Below, piece by piece: positions 53,115 through 62,673 of a DNA stretch of 64,000 nucleotides. The stretch covers positions 1-64,000 of the forward strand of contig NZ_VUMM01000001.1 of NCBI RefSeq assembly GCF_009696175.1, written 5' to 3'. Source of the DNA: Floccifex porci. Its GTDB lineage: Bacteria > Bacillota_I > Bacilli_A > Erysipelotrichales > Erysipelotrichaceae. A model generated the notes under the pieces. The model saw nothing but the letters and a program-made list of their open reading frames with translations, was not told the DNA's origin and searched no databases. A program made the translations under genes and the position numbers. The stretch's first letter is position 1; the number at the start of each line of letters is the position of its first letter.

Positions 53115-54124
53115 AGAATAACAATGTTTTAAGTTTTTTCTATATAAGAGTATTATCTTGCGTTGGTATTTTGATTCTCCATATATTGAACAGTGCTGTT
53201 GGATTATATAACAGCACTGTTAATATTAACGTTATTTTGACTTCAAAAATTATAGTAAATTTATTACTTTGGTGTGTACCATGTTTTGTTATGATTACTG
53301 GAGCGCTACTTCTTAATCCTGAAAAATCAATATTCTATAAAAAAATATTTTCTAAATACATATCACGTATACTTTTTGCATTGGTTTTTTGTTGTTTCTT
53401 ATTTTCTATATTCGATTTAGTAATGCATGGAGAGCAATTTACTTTTCAATTTATTTTCAATTCTATAAAAAATATTTTCTTAGGTACTAGTTGGAGTCAT
53501 TTATGGTATTTATATTTGTTGTTGGCTATTTATTTAATGTTGCCGATTTATAGATTAATAACTAAAAGTGCATCTAATAAAGATATTAAATATCTTTTGT
53601 GTTTATATTTTATTTTCCTATCAGCTATTTATGTATTACAAGTATTTGGTGTTTATGTAGCATTTTATATTATGGTTTCTTCTATTTATCCCTTTTATTT
53701 GTTTTTTGGCTACGCATATAAAAATAATATTGTTGAAATTAAAAATCTATTTGCAATAATTATATTTATTCTATCAAGTATTTGTTTAGCCTTCGTTACC
53801 TATTATTACAATATCGGAGTACAAACACTGGAAGTATTATTAAATTACTCATCAATTTTTGTTGTACTTCAATCCGTAAGTTTATTTTGTATTTTAAATA
53901 ATATCAAATGGAAGGAAAATAAATTTATAAAAGTTATTGACCAATGTTCGTTTGGAATTTATTTGTTACACATGATTTTTGTAAAAATAATTTTAAAGTA
54001 TTTATGTATTAATCCATACGATTCATTAATTATGTTGATTTCTGTCATATCAGTAACGTTTCTTTTTTCTTTTTGTACGACAATTATATTAAAAAAAATA
54101 CCATTTATTAAATCATTCATATAA
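53108..54124 (+). CDS. Membrane acyltransferase, family 3 (OafA/WecH-like)
   Basis: A 338-residue protein with ten predicted membrane helices. The start FFYIRVLSCVGILILHILNS holds the R-x10-H pattern of acyltransferase-3 proteins; WSHLWYLYLLLAIYLMLP and CSFGIYLLHMIFV are also family lines. Such enzymes O-acetylate sugars of surface glycans or peptidoglycan. Here the target could be the locus polysaccharide or the wall. It overlaps the lipoprotein gene by 7 bp and is followed by a terminator-like hairpin. Confidence 0.88.
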   Translation: MVKNNNVLSFFYIRVLSCVGILILHILNSAVGLYNSTVNINVILTSKIIVNLLLWCVPCFVMITGALLLNPEKSIFYKKIFSKYISRILFALVFCCFLFSIFDLVMHGEQFTFQFIFNSIKNIFLGTSWSHLWYLYLLLAIYLMLPIYRLITKSASNKDIKYLLCLYFIFLSAIYVLQVFGVYVAFYIMVSSIYPFYLFFGYAYKNNIVEIKNLFAIIIFILSSICLAFVTYYYNIGVQTLEVLLNYSSIFVVLQSVSLFCILNNIKWKENKFIKVIDQCSFGIYLLHMIFVKIILKYLCINPYDSLIMLISVISVTFLFSFCTTIILKKIPFIKSFI

Positions 54125-54127
54125 ATA

Positions 54128-54186
54128 AAAAGGTGTGGATAAAGTACATTTAATGTTTCTTTTCAAAGATGAACCACACTTTTTAT
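54128..54186 (+). terminator. Terminator-like hairpin after the acyltransferase gene
   Basis: AAAGGTGTGG region (54128-54138) pairs with CCACACTTT (54174-54182) across a long AT-rich loop, then T-run. Less tight than the other terminators. Confidence 0.5.
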
Positions 54187-54231
54187 TGTTATAAAATCAT
54201 TTTTAGATTAATATAAAAAAAAGGGGGAAAA

Positions 54232-57200
54232 ATGAAAAGAGTTCTTAAATTATCATTCTCAATCTTTTTAGCTATGACAATGTCATTATCAAATTTTGTT
54301 TCAATATTTGCGCAAGAAGAACAGAGTGAACAAATTGTAGAAATACAAAATGAGATAGAAAATGAAGACTTAGATGTAGAAGAAAATATAAATTCTGAAG
54401 AAATGAATGTTGAATCTCAAATTGAAGATTCAGATACAAATACAGAATTAACAGGTGATTCTACATGTATTGAATACTTTTTACTGGAAGAATCCAATGT
54501 ATCTTCTACACAAAATTTTGTTTTATCTTTATTAAAAGACGAAGGATATACAAATTTTTCAATTGATGTAAGTGATGCATATGGAAATATTTTTAATGTT
54601 GAAAGTAATGAAAGAGTAAACAACTTAATAAAATTTACTGAATCTTTTTCAAGTGGAGCTTATATTGTTACAAAAATACATTATCAGTTAAATGAACAAA
54701 ATTATGTAATTTCTTTAAGTGATATTGGAATTGAAGCAAAATTTGGTGTCAATCAGGAAGTATATTCTGAAAATGAGCTGGTAGATTTAGAAGAGATATC
54801 AGAAGGTTCAAGTTCTCAAGAAGGAGTTGTTTCAATTGATTCAGAAAATATGCATTCTTCATCTGAAATTATTAAAGAAGAGTTAAATGTACCACAATCA
54901 TATTCAATTTCATCTTATGCTTTAGATAATGAATCCGATGAAATTATTCTTTGTTTAGATCCTGGACATGGTGGAAGTGATTCAGGTACTTATACCTATT
55001 ATTCATCACAAAATGGATTGTATGAAAAATACTATAATCTTAAAATTGCACAGTACTGTAAACAGGAACTGGAAAAGTATGCCAATGTAAAAGTATATTT
55101 AACTCGTTACGATGATACGGATTTAGATTTAAAAGAAAGAGCCCAGATTGCCTCAGATTATGGTGCTAGCTATCTGATTAGTTTTCATCTAAATGGTTTA
55201 AATGGAACGAATAGAGGAGCTGTTATTTTTTATCCAAATACAAATTATAGACCCGATTTATCTGAAGATGGAAAAGTGGTAGCTCAAAGTGTATTAAATG
55301 AATTAACGGCTTTAGGAATTCAAAGTATGGGAATTCGTACCAATACGATTGATGGACATGATGAAAAGTATGATTATCCAGATGGGTCTGAAGGGGACTA
55401 TTATGGAGTCATTCGTCATGCTAAGAATTTGGGTATTACAGGTTTAATTATTGAACATTGTTTTGCGGATAATAAAGCCGATTTTGATGCATTCTTAAGT
55501 TCAGAATCTAAACTTCAGAATTTAGGAATTGCAGATGCAACAGGTATAGCAAAGGCTTTAGGATTAAAAATATATGATCAAGATGATTTTGTTATACAAA
55601 ATAAAAACATTATCAATGATGGAACTTATATGATTTCGTCGAATTCTTCTTATGTAATTGGCTTGAATTCAAATGATGTGAATTTATCAGAGAACACAAA
55701 TCTAGATTTACAAGCATGGAGAGTTATTAATCATGATAACGGATATGTTTCTTTTATGAATGTATACAATGGTAAATACTTAAATTGTGATGGTGATTCA
55801 TTGACTTTATCTGAGGATGACTTATCTATGAGTAGTTTATGGGTTGTTTCGAAACAAAATAGTAACTATTACATCCATTCAGGAATCGACATAAAATATG
55901 TGCTATCTAATGAAAACAATCAAATTAAGCTTTCGTTAAATAAAGAATTAGAAAATCAAAAATGGAGTTTTATTTCATTTAATCAAAATATTGCATCTGT
56001 GTTATATAAAACACATTTAGAAACTGTTGGCTGGACTTCTTGGAAACAAAATGGAGAGGAAAGTGGTTCCTTAACATATAATCAAGGAATTCAAGCATTA
56101 AATTTAAAGCTATCAGAAAATATTAATGGTTCTATACTATATCAAAGTTTATCGAACAATTCATGGGGAAATTGGCAATCTGATGGATCTTTGAGTGGAA
56201 CGACTGGTAAAGGAATTAATTTAGAAGCAATTCGAATTAAATTATCGGGTGAAGCTTCTCAAAAATATGACATATACTATCGAGTTTATTCAACAAAATA
56301 TGGATGGCAAGGATGGGCTAAAAATGGACAAGCATCTGGTTCAAATAGCATGAATTCAAAAATTGTTTCGATTCAAGTCAAATTGTTGTTGAAGGGAATT
56401 AATCCCCCTGGAAGTACAGAAAATTGTTTCTATGAAAAACAGATTTCATATCAGACACATGTACAAACATATGGATGGCAGGAAACAAAATATGACGGTG
56501 AAACAAGTGGTACAACAGGTCAGTCAAAACGCCTGGAAGGAATCACAATCAAATTAACGGGAACACAATACAGCGGAGATATTCTTTATAGAACCCATGT
56601 ACAAACATATGGATGGCAGGATTGGAAATCAAACGGGCAGGTAAGTGGAACAACTGGCGAATCCAAGCGATTAGAAGCAATTCAGATTAAACTGTCAGGT
56701 GACATTTCAAATTACTATGATGTATATTATCGAGTACATGCACAGAACTTTGGATGGCTAGGATGGGCTAAGAATGGTGAAAGTGCAGGTACAGCAGGAT
56801 ATGCTTATAGACTGGAGGCCATTGAGATACAGTTAGTACCAAAAGGTCAAACTGCGCCTGGAAGTACAGAAAATTGTTTCTATGAAAAACAGATTTCATA
56901 CCAGACACATGTACAAACATATGGATGGCAGGAAACAAAATATGACGGTGAAACAAGTGGTACAACAGGTCAGTCAAAACGCCTGGAAGGAATCACAATC
57001 AAATTAACGGGAACACAATACAGCGGAGATATTCTTTATAGAACCCATGTACAAACATATGGATGGCAAGAATGGAAATCAAACGGGCAGGTAAGTGGAA
57101 CAACTGGCGAATCCAAGCGATTAGAAGCAATTCAGATTAAACTGTCAGGTGACATTTCAAATTACTATGATGTATATTATCGAGTACATGCACAGAACTT

Positions 57201-57942
57201 TGGATGGCTAGGATGGGCTAAGAATGGTGAAAGTGCAGGTACAGCAGGATATGCTTATAGACTGGAGGCCATTGAGATACAGTTAGTACCAAAAGGTCAA
57301 ACTGCGCCTGGAAGTACAGAAAATTGTTTCTATGAAAAAAATATTCCTATAGAACCAGAACAGCCAGAATTACCAGAAACCACTTTACATCCAATTATGG
57401 GAAATAGTGAAGTCACTGTAAATCAAATGGTTTCCTATTTTAAATCAAAAAATCCAAACTACGATACTTTCTCAAAATATGGAACTACATATGATGGTAT
57501 TTTAGCGAGTGGTGGAGCTCCAACAATTGAATCTTTCTGTCAAATGTACTATGAAGAAGCTTTGATGGAAGGAATAAAACCTGAAATTGCTTTTGCGCAG
57601 GCAATGTTAGAAACTGGATTTTTACAATATGGTGGAGATGTAAAACCAGATCAGTATAACTTTGCCGGAATGGGAGCTACTGGTAATGGAGTAGCTGGTA
57701 ACAGCTTTGATAATGTAAGAATGGGAATACGTGCTCATATTCAGCACTTAAAATGTTATGCTTCTACAGAACCATTGAATAATGATAGAGTGGATCCAAG
57801 ATGGTCTGAAAGTTTAAGAGGAAAAGCTTTATATGTTGAATATTTAAGCATTCCAAACAATCCATATGGAACTGGATGGGCAGGGGATCCTAACTATGCT
57901 GAAAAGTTATTAACTATGGTTAATGATATAAAAGCAATATAA
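54232..57942 (+). CDS. Secreted bifunctional autolysin: N-acetylmuramoyl-L-alanine amidase, nine ChW repeats, glucosaminidase
   Basis: A 1236-residue wall hydrolase. Order: signal peptide (1-27), acidic linker, shared N-terminal domain (about 80-180, as in the protein at 50533), amidase_3 domain (about 237-445: LCLDPGHGGSDSG zinc His, YEKYYNLKIA Glu, LISFHLNGLNG His, GLIIEHCFADN catalytic Glu), a beta-trefoil-like stretch (about 460-585), nine ChW repeats (about 590-1035) and a C-terminal glucosaminidase (about 1060-1236, EIAFAQAMLETGFL with catalytic Glu, QYNFAGMGATG). It can cut both the sugar chain and the peptide link of peptidoglycan. ChW repeats 4-6 and 7-9 are a 150-residue tandem duplication, nearly identical in DNA. 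Ribosome site AAGGGGG. Confidence 0.93.
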   Translation: MKRVLKLSFSIFLAMTMSLSNFVSIFAQEEQSEQIVEIQNEIENEDLDVEENINSEEMNVESQIEDSDTNTELTGDSTCIEYFLLEESNVSSTQNFVLSLLKDEGYTNFSIDVSDAYGNIFNVESNERVNNLIKFTESFSSGAYIVTKIHYQLNEQNYVISLSDIGIEAKFGVNQEVYSENELVDLEEISEGSSSQEGVVSIDSENMHSSSEIIKEELNVPQSYSISSYALDNESDEIILCLDPGHGGSDSGTYTYYSSQNGLYEKYYNLKIAQYCKQELEKYANVKVYLTRYDDTDLDLKERAQIASDYGASYLISFHLNGLNGTNRGAVIFYPNTNYRPDLSEDGKVVAQSVLNELTALGIQSMGIRTNTIDGHDEKYDYPDGSEGDYYGVIRHAKNLGITGLIIEHCFADNKADFDAFLSSESKLQNLGIADATGIAKALGLKIYDQDDFVIQNKNIINDGTYMISSNSSYVIGLNSNDVNLSENTNLDLQAWRVINHDNGYVSFMNVYNGKYLNCDGDSLTLSEDDLSMSSLWVVSKQNSNYYIHSGIDIKYVLSNENNQIKLSLNKELENQKWSFISFNQNIASVLYKTHLETVGWTSWKQNGEESGSLTYNQGIQALNLKLSENINGSILYQSLSNNSWGNWQSDGSLSGTTGKGINLEAIRIKLSGEASQKYDIYYRVYSTKYGWQGWAKNGQASGSNSMNSKIVSIQVKLLLKGINPPGSTENCFYEKQISYQTHVQTYGWQETKYDGETSGTTGQSKRLEGITIKLTGTQYSGDILYRTHVQTYGWQDWKSNGQVSGTTGESKRLEAIQIKLSGDISNYYDVYYRVHAQNFGWLGWAKNGESAGTAGYAYRLEAIEIQLVPKGQTAPGSTENCFYEKQISYQTHVQTYGWQETKYDGETSGTTGQSKRLEGITIKLTGTQYSGDILYRTHVQTYGWQEWKSNGQVSGTTGESKRLEAIQIKLSGDISNYYDVYYRVHAQNFGWLGWAKNGESAGTAGYAYRLEAIEIQLVPKGQTAPGSTENCFYEKNIPIEPEQPELPETTLHPIMGNSEVTVNQMVSYFKSKNPNYDTFSKYGTTYDGILASGGAPTIESFCQMYYEEALMEGIKPEIAFAQAMLETGFLQYGGDVKPDQYNFAGMGATGNGVAGNSFDNVRMGIRAHIQHLKCYASTEPLNNDRVDPRWSESLRGKALYVEYLSIPNNPYGTGWAGDPNYAEKLLTMVNDIKAI
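56407..57306 (+). repeat. Two tandem 450-bp units encoding three ChW repeats each
   Basis: Units 56407-56856 and 56857-57306, followed by the first 30 bp of a third (57307-57338). They differ by only a handful of bases (for example GATTGG against GAATGG near 56622/57072). A third copy, about 363 bp, lies in the gene at 50533 (51050-51412). The high identity points to recent duplication or gene conversion. Confidence 0.93.
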
Positions 57943-57944
57943 CT

Positions 57945-57970
57945 GCAAAGTGAAATTCACTTTGCTTTTT
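57945..57970 (+). terminator. Terminator of the autolysin gene
   Basis: Perfect 9-bp stem GCAAAGTGA/TCACTTTGC, AAT loop, five T. Confidence 0.9.
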
Positions 57971-58037
57971 ATTTGTTCTCTTCATTGTTTCTTAAATTAA
58001 ATTTTGGTAAACTTGTATCAGAAAAGTGAGGAAGACT

Positions 58038-58583
58038 ATGAATGGATATGAAAGAAGAATGAATATTATAGAATATCTTCAAAACAGTGATAAAGCGGTT
58101 TCTGGAAAAGATTTAGCTTCTTTATATCGTGTATCCAGACAGGTTATTGTACAGGATATAGCTCTTCTTCGTGCAAAAGACTATGATATTGTATCCACAA
58201 ATCATGGTTATATTTTAAATGAAACGAAAAAAGTGACTCGTGTATTTAAAGTAAAACACAGTGATGAAAAAACACAGGAAGAATTGGAATGCATTGTAGA
58301 TTATGGAGGTATCATTGAAGATGTATTCATTTATCATAGACGCTATGGAATTGTAAGAGCAAAAATGAATATTCGTTCCAGAAATGATATCATCCATTTT
58401 TTAGAAGATTTAAAAAGTGGAAAATCGACTTATTTAAAGAATGTAACATCCGATTATCATTATCATACAGTGAGTGCTCCTACAGAAACGATACTAGATC
58501 TAATCGAAAAACAGTTAGAAGAAAAAGGTTTTATTGCTCAACTTCAAGATTATGAACCAGAAGACATTAAGAAATCCTCTTAA
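58038..58583 (+). CDS. niaR: NiaR-type transcriptional repressor of NAD synthesis
   Basis: A 181-residue cytoplasmic regulator: an N-terminal winged helix (RRMNIIEYLQNSDKAVSGKD, VSRQVIVQDIALLRAKDYDI) and a C-terminal 3H domain with its conserved His (VFIYHRRYG, SDYHYHTVSAP), the niacin sensor of NiaR/YrxA. With nicotinic acid bound it represses NAD synthesis or niacin uptake genes. None of those is in the window, so the targets lie elsewhere. The ATG at 58038 has GAGGA eight bases upstream; GTG at 58026 overlaps that site and is rejected. Confidence 0.9.
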   Translation: MNGYERRMNIIEYLQNSDKAVSGKDLASLYRVSRQVIVQDIALLRAKDYDIVSTNHGYILNETKKVTRVFKVKHSDEKTQEELECIVDYGGIIEDVFIYHRRYGIVRAKMNIRSRNDIIHFLEDLKSGKSTYLKNVTSDYHYHTVSAPTETILDLIEKQLEEKGFIAQLQDYEPEDIKKSS

Positions 58584-58595
58584 TGTCTTTTCATT
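58563..58595 (+). terminator. Terminator at the end of niaR
   Basis: 12-bp stem AAGACATTAAGA/TCTTAATGTCTT, AATCC loop, T-run; overlaps the last codons. Confidence 0.85.
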
Positions 58596-58663
58596 TGATT
58601 TTTGATACATATAAGTTTATAATTTCCATATATTTAACCTATGTTAAATAAAGGAGGAATTTG

Positions 58664-61246
58664 ATGTTACGTTGTGAAAACATTATTAAAGACTATCCTA
58701 CTAGTGAAGAAGTGGTTCATGCTTTAAAAGGAGTTAGTTTATCCTTTCGTAATAATGAATTTGTTTCCATTTTAGGACAAAGTGGATGTGGAAAAACGAC
58801 TTTTTTAAATATCATTGGAGGATTGGATCATTATACAAGTGGAGATTTGATCATTAATGGAAAGTCTACACGAAATTATAAAGATAAAGACTGGGATACG
58901 TATCGAAATCATAAAATTGGATTCGTGTTTCAAAGTTATAATTTAATTACGCATCAAAGTGTATTGTCCAATGTTGAATTGGCTTTAACTTTAAGTGGAG
59001 TTGGTAAAGAAGAAAGAAAAAAAAGAGCAATAGAAGCGTTAACAAAAGTTGGATTAAAAGATCAAATCTATAAAAAACCAACTCAATTATCTGGAGGACA
59101 AATGCAGAGAGTTGCCATTGCTCGTGCCATTGTCAACAATCCAGATATCATTCTGGCCGATGAGCCCACTGGGGCTTTGGATTCATCTACTTCCATTCAA
59201 ATTATGGAAATTTTAAAAGAAATATCCAAAGATAAACTGGTTATTATGGTCACTCACAATCCTGAACTGGCTCAAAAATATTCTTCTCGTATTATTCGTT
59301 TATCGGATGGAGAAGTGATCAGTGATTCAAATCCTTATAATGAATTTGAAGAATTAAATAATTCTCAAATCGATAAAAAAACAAGTATGTCTTTTAAAAC
59401 GGCTTTATCGTTAAGTTTAAATAACCTGATGACAAAAAAAGCACGTACAATTCTAGTATCTTTTGCGGGAAGCATTGGGATTATTGGAATTGCCTTGATT
59501 TTATCTTTATCCAATGGAGTTCAGTCTTACATTGATTCTGTTGAAAGTGATACGATGACAGCTTATCCTATACAGATTCAATCTACAACAATGGATATGA
59601 CCAGTATGATGGAAGCTATGGCCGGTAAAGAAGAAAGCTCAAATGAAAAAAGAGAAGACAATCAGATTTATACGCGTTCTTTTGTTAATGATGTTCTAGA
59701 AAGCATTGCTTCTTCTAAACAGAATAACTTAGAAGAATTAAAAAAATATATTGAAAGTGAACAGGGAAAAGAATTAAGAGAAAACACTCGTGCGATTGAA
59801 TATTCTTATGGCTTAAACTTAAATGTTTATAATGAAGATACAGACAGTGGTTTAATTCAGGTTTCTCCTAATGGTTTAATTGATAAACTGGGAATGAGTG
59901 ATATGGTAGATCTTCGTTCGCAATTTATGGCTGGTACATCAGATGCCAATGAAGTATGGCTTCAATTACCAGACAGCAATACGTTAAAAGAAAGTGAATT
60001 TGAATTATTAGAAGGATCCTGGCCACAAAATTATAACGAAGTGGTAATTGGTGTGGATAGTGACAATAATATTACAGACTATGCGTTATATTCTTTAGGT
60101 TTACTGAATCAGGATGAAGTGGTAGATTCCTACAATAAGATTTTACAGGGAGATTCAAATGAAATTGAAACAACAAACAACAAAAAATCTTATTCTTATG
60201 AAGAATTAATGAATTCAAAATTTAAACTGGTATTCAATTGTGATTTATTTGAAAAAGTAAATGGAATTTGGATCGATCAAAGTGACAATGAAGATTATAT
60301 AAAAAATGTAGTTAAGAATGCACAGGAAGTGAAAGTGGTCGGTATCATTCGTCAAAAAGATAATACAATGTCTTCTGGTATGTTAGGGGGAATTTATTAT
60401 TCTTCTAAAATGTCAGATTATGTCATTGAACAATGTGAAAATTCACAAATTGTAAAAGAACAGAAAGAAAATAAAGACATTAATATTTTTACTGGAAACA
60501 GTTTTAAATCCAATGAAAAATTAGATTTTTCCTCCTTAACTCCACAACAGCAGATGCAGTTTGCTTCTATGTCACAAGAAGAAATGATGGCTTATATGCA
60601 AACATACAATGACAATATGAATGCTTCTTATGAATCGAATTTAAAGAAGATGGGAGTGGTGAATTTAGATTCCCCAAGTCAGATTTCTTTATATGCTAAA
60701 GATTTTGACAGTAAAGAAGCATTAGCCGATTGTATTGAAGATTATAATGATTTACAGGAAGAAAATGGAAATTCTAATAATGTGATCAGTTATTCTGATA
60801 TGGTCGGTATGATGATTTCTTCTGTGTCCAGTGTGGTAAATATGATCAGTTATGTACTTATTGGATTTGTTTCCATTTCTTTAGTTGTATCTTCCATTAT
60901 GATTGGAATCATTACATATATTTCTGTATTGGAACGTACAAAAGAAATTGGAATTTTAAGAAGCATTGGAGCAAGTAAAAAAGATGTTTCTCGTGTATTT
61001 AATGCGGAAACTTTTATTATTGGACTGACAAGTGGATGTATGGGTATTTTTATTACGATCTTATTAAATATTCCAATTTCTACCATTGTCGCATCGAAAA
61101 CAGGAGTGGAACACATCGCAAAATTACCATGGCAGGGAGCTATTATTTTAATTCTTATTTCTTTGGTTTTAACTTTAATTGCAGGTTTGATTCCATCTAA
61201 ATATGCATCTAAAAAAGATCCAGTGGAAGCATTGAGAACAGAGTAA
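58664..61246 (+). CDS. ABC transporter, ATP-binding domain fused to FtsX-like permease (MacB/LolD type)
   Basis: An 860-residue fusion. Residues 1-225 are the ATPase: Walker [14 protein letters not shown]-loop VFQSYN, signature [14 protein letters not shown], Walker [14 protein letters not shown] and H-loop VTHN. A first membrane helix lies near residue 265-290 ([20 protein letters not shown]), then a large outer domain of about 430 residues rich in Asn, Ser, Glu, and three helices at about 725-860 with the FtsX line [21 protein letters not shown]. Such systems move peptides or lipoproteins, or give resistance to antimicrobial peptides. No two-component partner is adjacent. Ribosome site AAGGAGG fixes the ATG at 58664 rather than TTG at 58661. 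Confidence 0.92.
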   Translation: MLRCENIIKDYPTSEEVVHALKGVSLSFRNNEFVSILGQSGCGKTTFLNIIGGLDHYTSGDLIINGKSTRNYKDKDWDTYRNHKIGFVFQSYNLITHQSVLSNVELALTLSGVGKEERKKRAIEALTKVGLKDQIYKKPTQLSGGQMQRVAIARAIVNNPDIILADEPTGALDSSTSIQIMEILKEISKDKLVIMVTHNPELAQKYSSRIIRLSDGEVISDSNPYNEFEELNNSQIDKKTSMSFKTALSLSLNNLMTKKARTILVSFAGSIGIIGIALILSLSNGVQSYIDSVESDTMTAYPIQIQSTTMDMTSMMEAMAGKEESSNEKREDNQIYTRSFVNDVLESIASSKQNNLEELKKYIESEQGKELRENTRAIEYSYGLNLNVYNEDTDSGLIQVSPNGLIDKLGMSDMVDLRSQFMAGTSDANEVWLQLPDSNTLKESEFELLEGSWPQNYNEVVIGVDSDNNITDYALYSLGLLNQDEVVDSYNKILQGDSNEIETTNNKKSYSYEELMNSKFKLVFNCDLFEKVNGIWIDQSDNEDYIKNVVKNAQEVKVVGIIRQKDNTMSSGMLGGIYYSSKMSDYVIEQCENSQIVKEQKENKDINIFTGNSFKSNEKLDFSSLTPQQQMQFASMSQEEMMAYMQTYNDNMNASYESNLKKMGVVNLDSPSQISLYAKDFDSKEALADCIEDYNDLQEENGNSNNVISYSDMVGMMISSVSSVVNMISYVLIGFVSISLVVSSIMIGIITYISVLERTKEIGILRSIGASKKDVSRVFNAETFIIGLTSGCMGIFITILLNIPISTIVASKTGVEHIAKLPWQGAIILILISLVLTLIAGLIPSKYASKKDPVEALRTE

Positions 61247-61251
61247 AAAAG

Positions 61252-61284
61252 ATTGTTACGAAATAATTTCGTAACAATTTTTTT
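61252..61284 (+). terminator. Terminator after the ABC transporter gene
   Basis: 12-bp perfect stem ATTGTTACGAAA/TTTCGTAACAAT, TAA loop, eight T. Confidence 0.92.
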
Positions 61285-61439
61285 ATGCTTTAGATGTTTT
61301 TTTTAGAGAAAAATAACTTTAAAAAAATTTAAAACAAATGATTTAATAGATTTTAATATTGAAAATAAAATTTATAAAAAATTAAAGATTACCTTTAAGA
61401 ATATTTTATTGAAAATTTCAAAAAAATATTAAATTATAT

Positions 61440-61453
61440 TGAAAACGCATACA
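61440..61453 (+). promoter_or_regulatory. cre-like CcpA site upstream of the glycogen operon
   Basis: TGAAAACGCATACA matches TGWAANCGNTNWCA at all but one position. It lies 40 bp upstream of the -10 of glgC. Placement upstream of the -35 could mean activation as well as repression. Confidence 0.55.
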
Positions 61454-61492
61454 TATTTACTTGAATTTGATTTATTTTTCTTTCAAAAGTGG

Positions 61493-61498
61493 TATACT
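61493..61498 (+). promoter_or_regulatory. Extended -10 of the glg operon
   Basis: TGGTATACT (TGN plus TATACT), 32 nt upstream of the glgC ATG. A TTGATT lies at 61467-61472 with a long, 20-bp spacer. Confidence 0.6.
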
Positions 61499-61530
61499 TA
61501 AAACAGGTTACAAAGTATAGGAGGATGACT

Positions 61531-62670
61531 ATGGAACAAAATAATATGGTCGCCATGATTTTAGCCGGTGGCCGTGGAACGCGTTTATACGATTTAACAA
61601 AGAAAAACGCAAAACCAGCTGTTTACTTTGGTGGGAAATATCGTATTATCGACTTTCCATTAAGTAACTGTGCAAATTCTGATATTAACATTGTTGGAGT
61701 GTTAACTCAGTATGAACCAGTGACATTGAATGCATATGCAGGACAAGGACAAAGATGGGGTCTTGATACTGCAGGAAGTGGTGTATACGTATTACCACCT
61801 AGTGAAAAAGATGGAACAAAATTTGGTGTTTATAAAGGAACTGCCGATGCCATCACTCAAAACATTGATTTCTTAGATAATGCCGATCCAGAATATGTAT
61901 TGATCTTATCTGGTGACCATATCTACAAAATGGATTATGCGGATATGTTAGCAACACACAAAGCGAATAATGCTGATTTAACAATTGCGGTAATGCCTGT
62001 ACCTTGGGAAGAAGCTCCTCGTTTTGGGATTATGAACTGTGATGAAACAGGACGTATTGTTGAATTTGAAGAAAAACCAGCTCAACCTAAGAGTAATTTA
62101 GCTAGTATGGGTATTTATATCTTTAACTGGAAACAGTTGAGAAAAGCATTGGTTGCGGATATGAATAAAGAAGGAAGCAACCATGACTTTGGTAAAGATA
62201 TCATCCCTGATTTCTTAAATTCAAATAAAAAATTATTCTCTTATCGTTTTGAAGGATACTGGAAAGATGTTGGTACCATTGATTCTTTATGGGAAGCCAA
62301 CATGGACTTATTAAATAAAAATAATGAATTGGATTTAGATGATCCAAACTGGAAAATTTATACAGAAGACATTCCAGCACTTCCACATTATATTTCCGAA
62401 ACAGGAAGCGTTAAAAAATGTTACATCAATCAGGGAGCTATCATCAACGGTGATGTTAAAGAATGCGTTATTTCCAATGGAGTTGTGATTGGTGAAGGAG
62501 CAGATGTACAAAAATCTGTATTAATGCCTGGAGTTAAAATTGGTGCTGGTGCAAAAGTTTACCGTGCTATTTTAGCAGAAGGTGTAAAAGTGGAAGATGG
62601 AGCCGTAGTTGGTTCTATCAATAGTAAAGAAATCGCGTTAATTGCTAAAAACGTGAAGAAAGGGGAATAA
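61531..62670 (+). CDS. glgC: Glucose-1-phosphate adenylyltransferase, catalytic subunit
   Basis: Makes ADP-glucose from ATP and glucose-1-phosphate for glycogen synthesis. The 379-residue protein shows [59 protein letters not shown], the [15 protein letters not shown] metal region and [12 protein letters not shown], with a left-handed beta-helix at the C-terminus ([20 protein letters not shown]). The frame opens earlier, but AGGAGG eight bases before the ATG at 61531 decides the start. In Firmicutes GlgC works with GlgD, encoded next. Confidence 0.97.
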   Translation: MEQNNMVAMILAGGRGTRLYDLTKKNAKPAVYFGGKYRIIDFPLSNCANSDINIVGVLTQYEPVTLNAYAGQGQRWGLDTAGSGVYVLPPSEKDGTKFGVYKGTADAITQNIDFLDNADPEYVLILSGDHIYKMDYADMLATHKANNADLTIAVMPVPWEEAPRFGIMNCDETGRIVEFEEKPAQPKSNLASMGIYIFNWKQLRKALVADMNKEGSNHDFGKDIIPDFLNSNKKLFSYRFEGYWKDVGTIDSLWEANMDLLNKNNELDLDDPNWKIYTEDIPALPHYISETGSVKKCYINQGAIINGDVKECVISNGVVIGEGADVQKSVLMPGVKIGAGAKVYRAILAEGVKVEDGAVVGSINSKEIALIAKNVKKGE

Positions 62671-62673
62671 GAT

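Noticed and set aside
61252-61284. GTTACGAAATAATTTCGTAAC dyad after the ABC transporter, somewhat like the MerR operator dyad before rmlA
   Set aside because: It is followed by eight T and fits a terminator; it is not inside a -35/-10 pair with 19-bp spacing.
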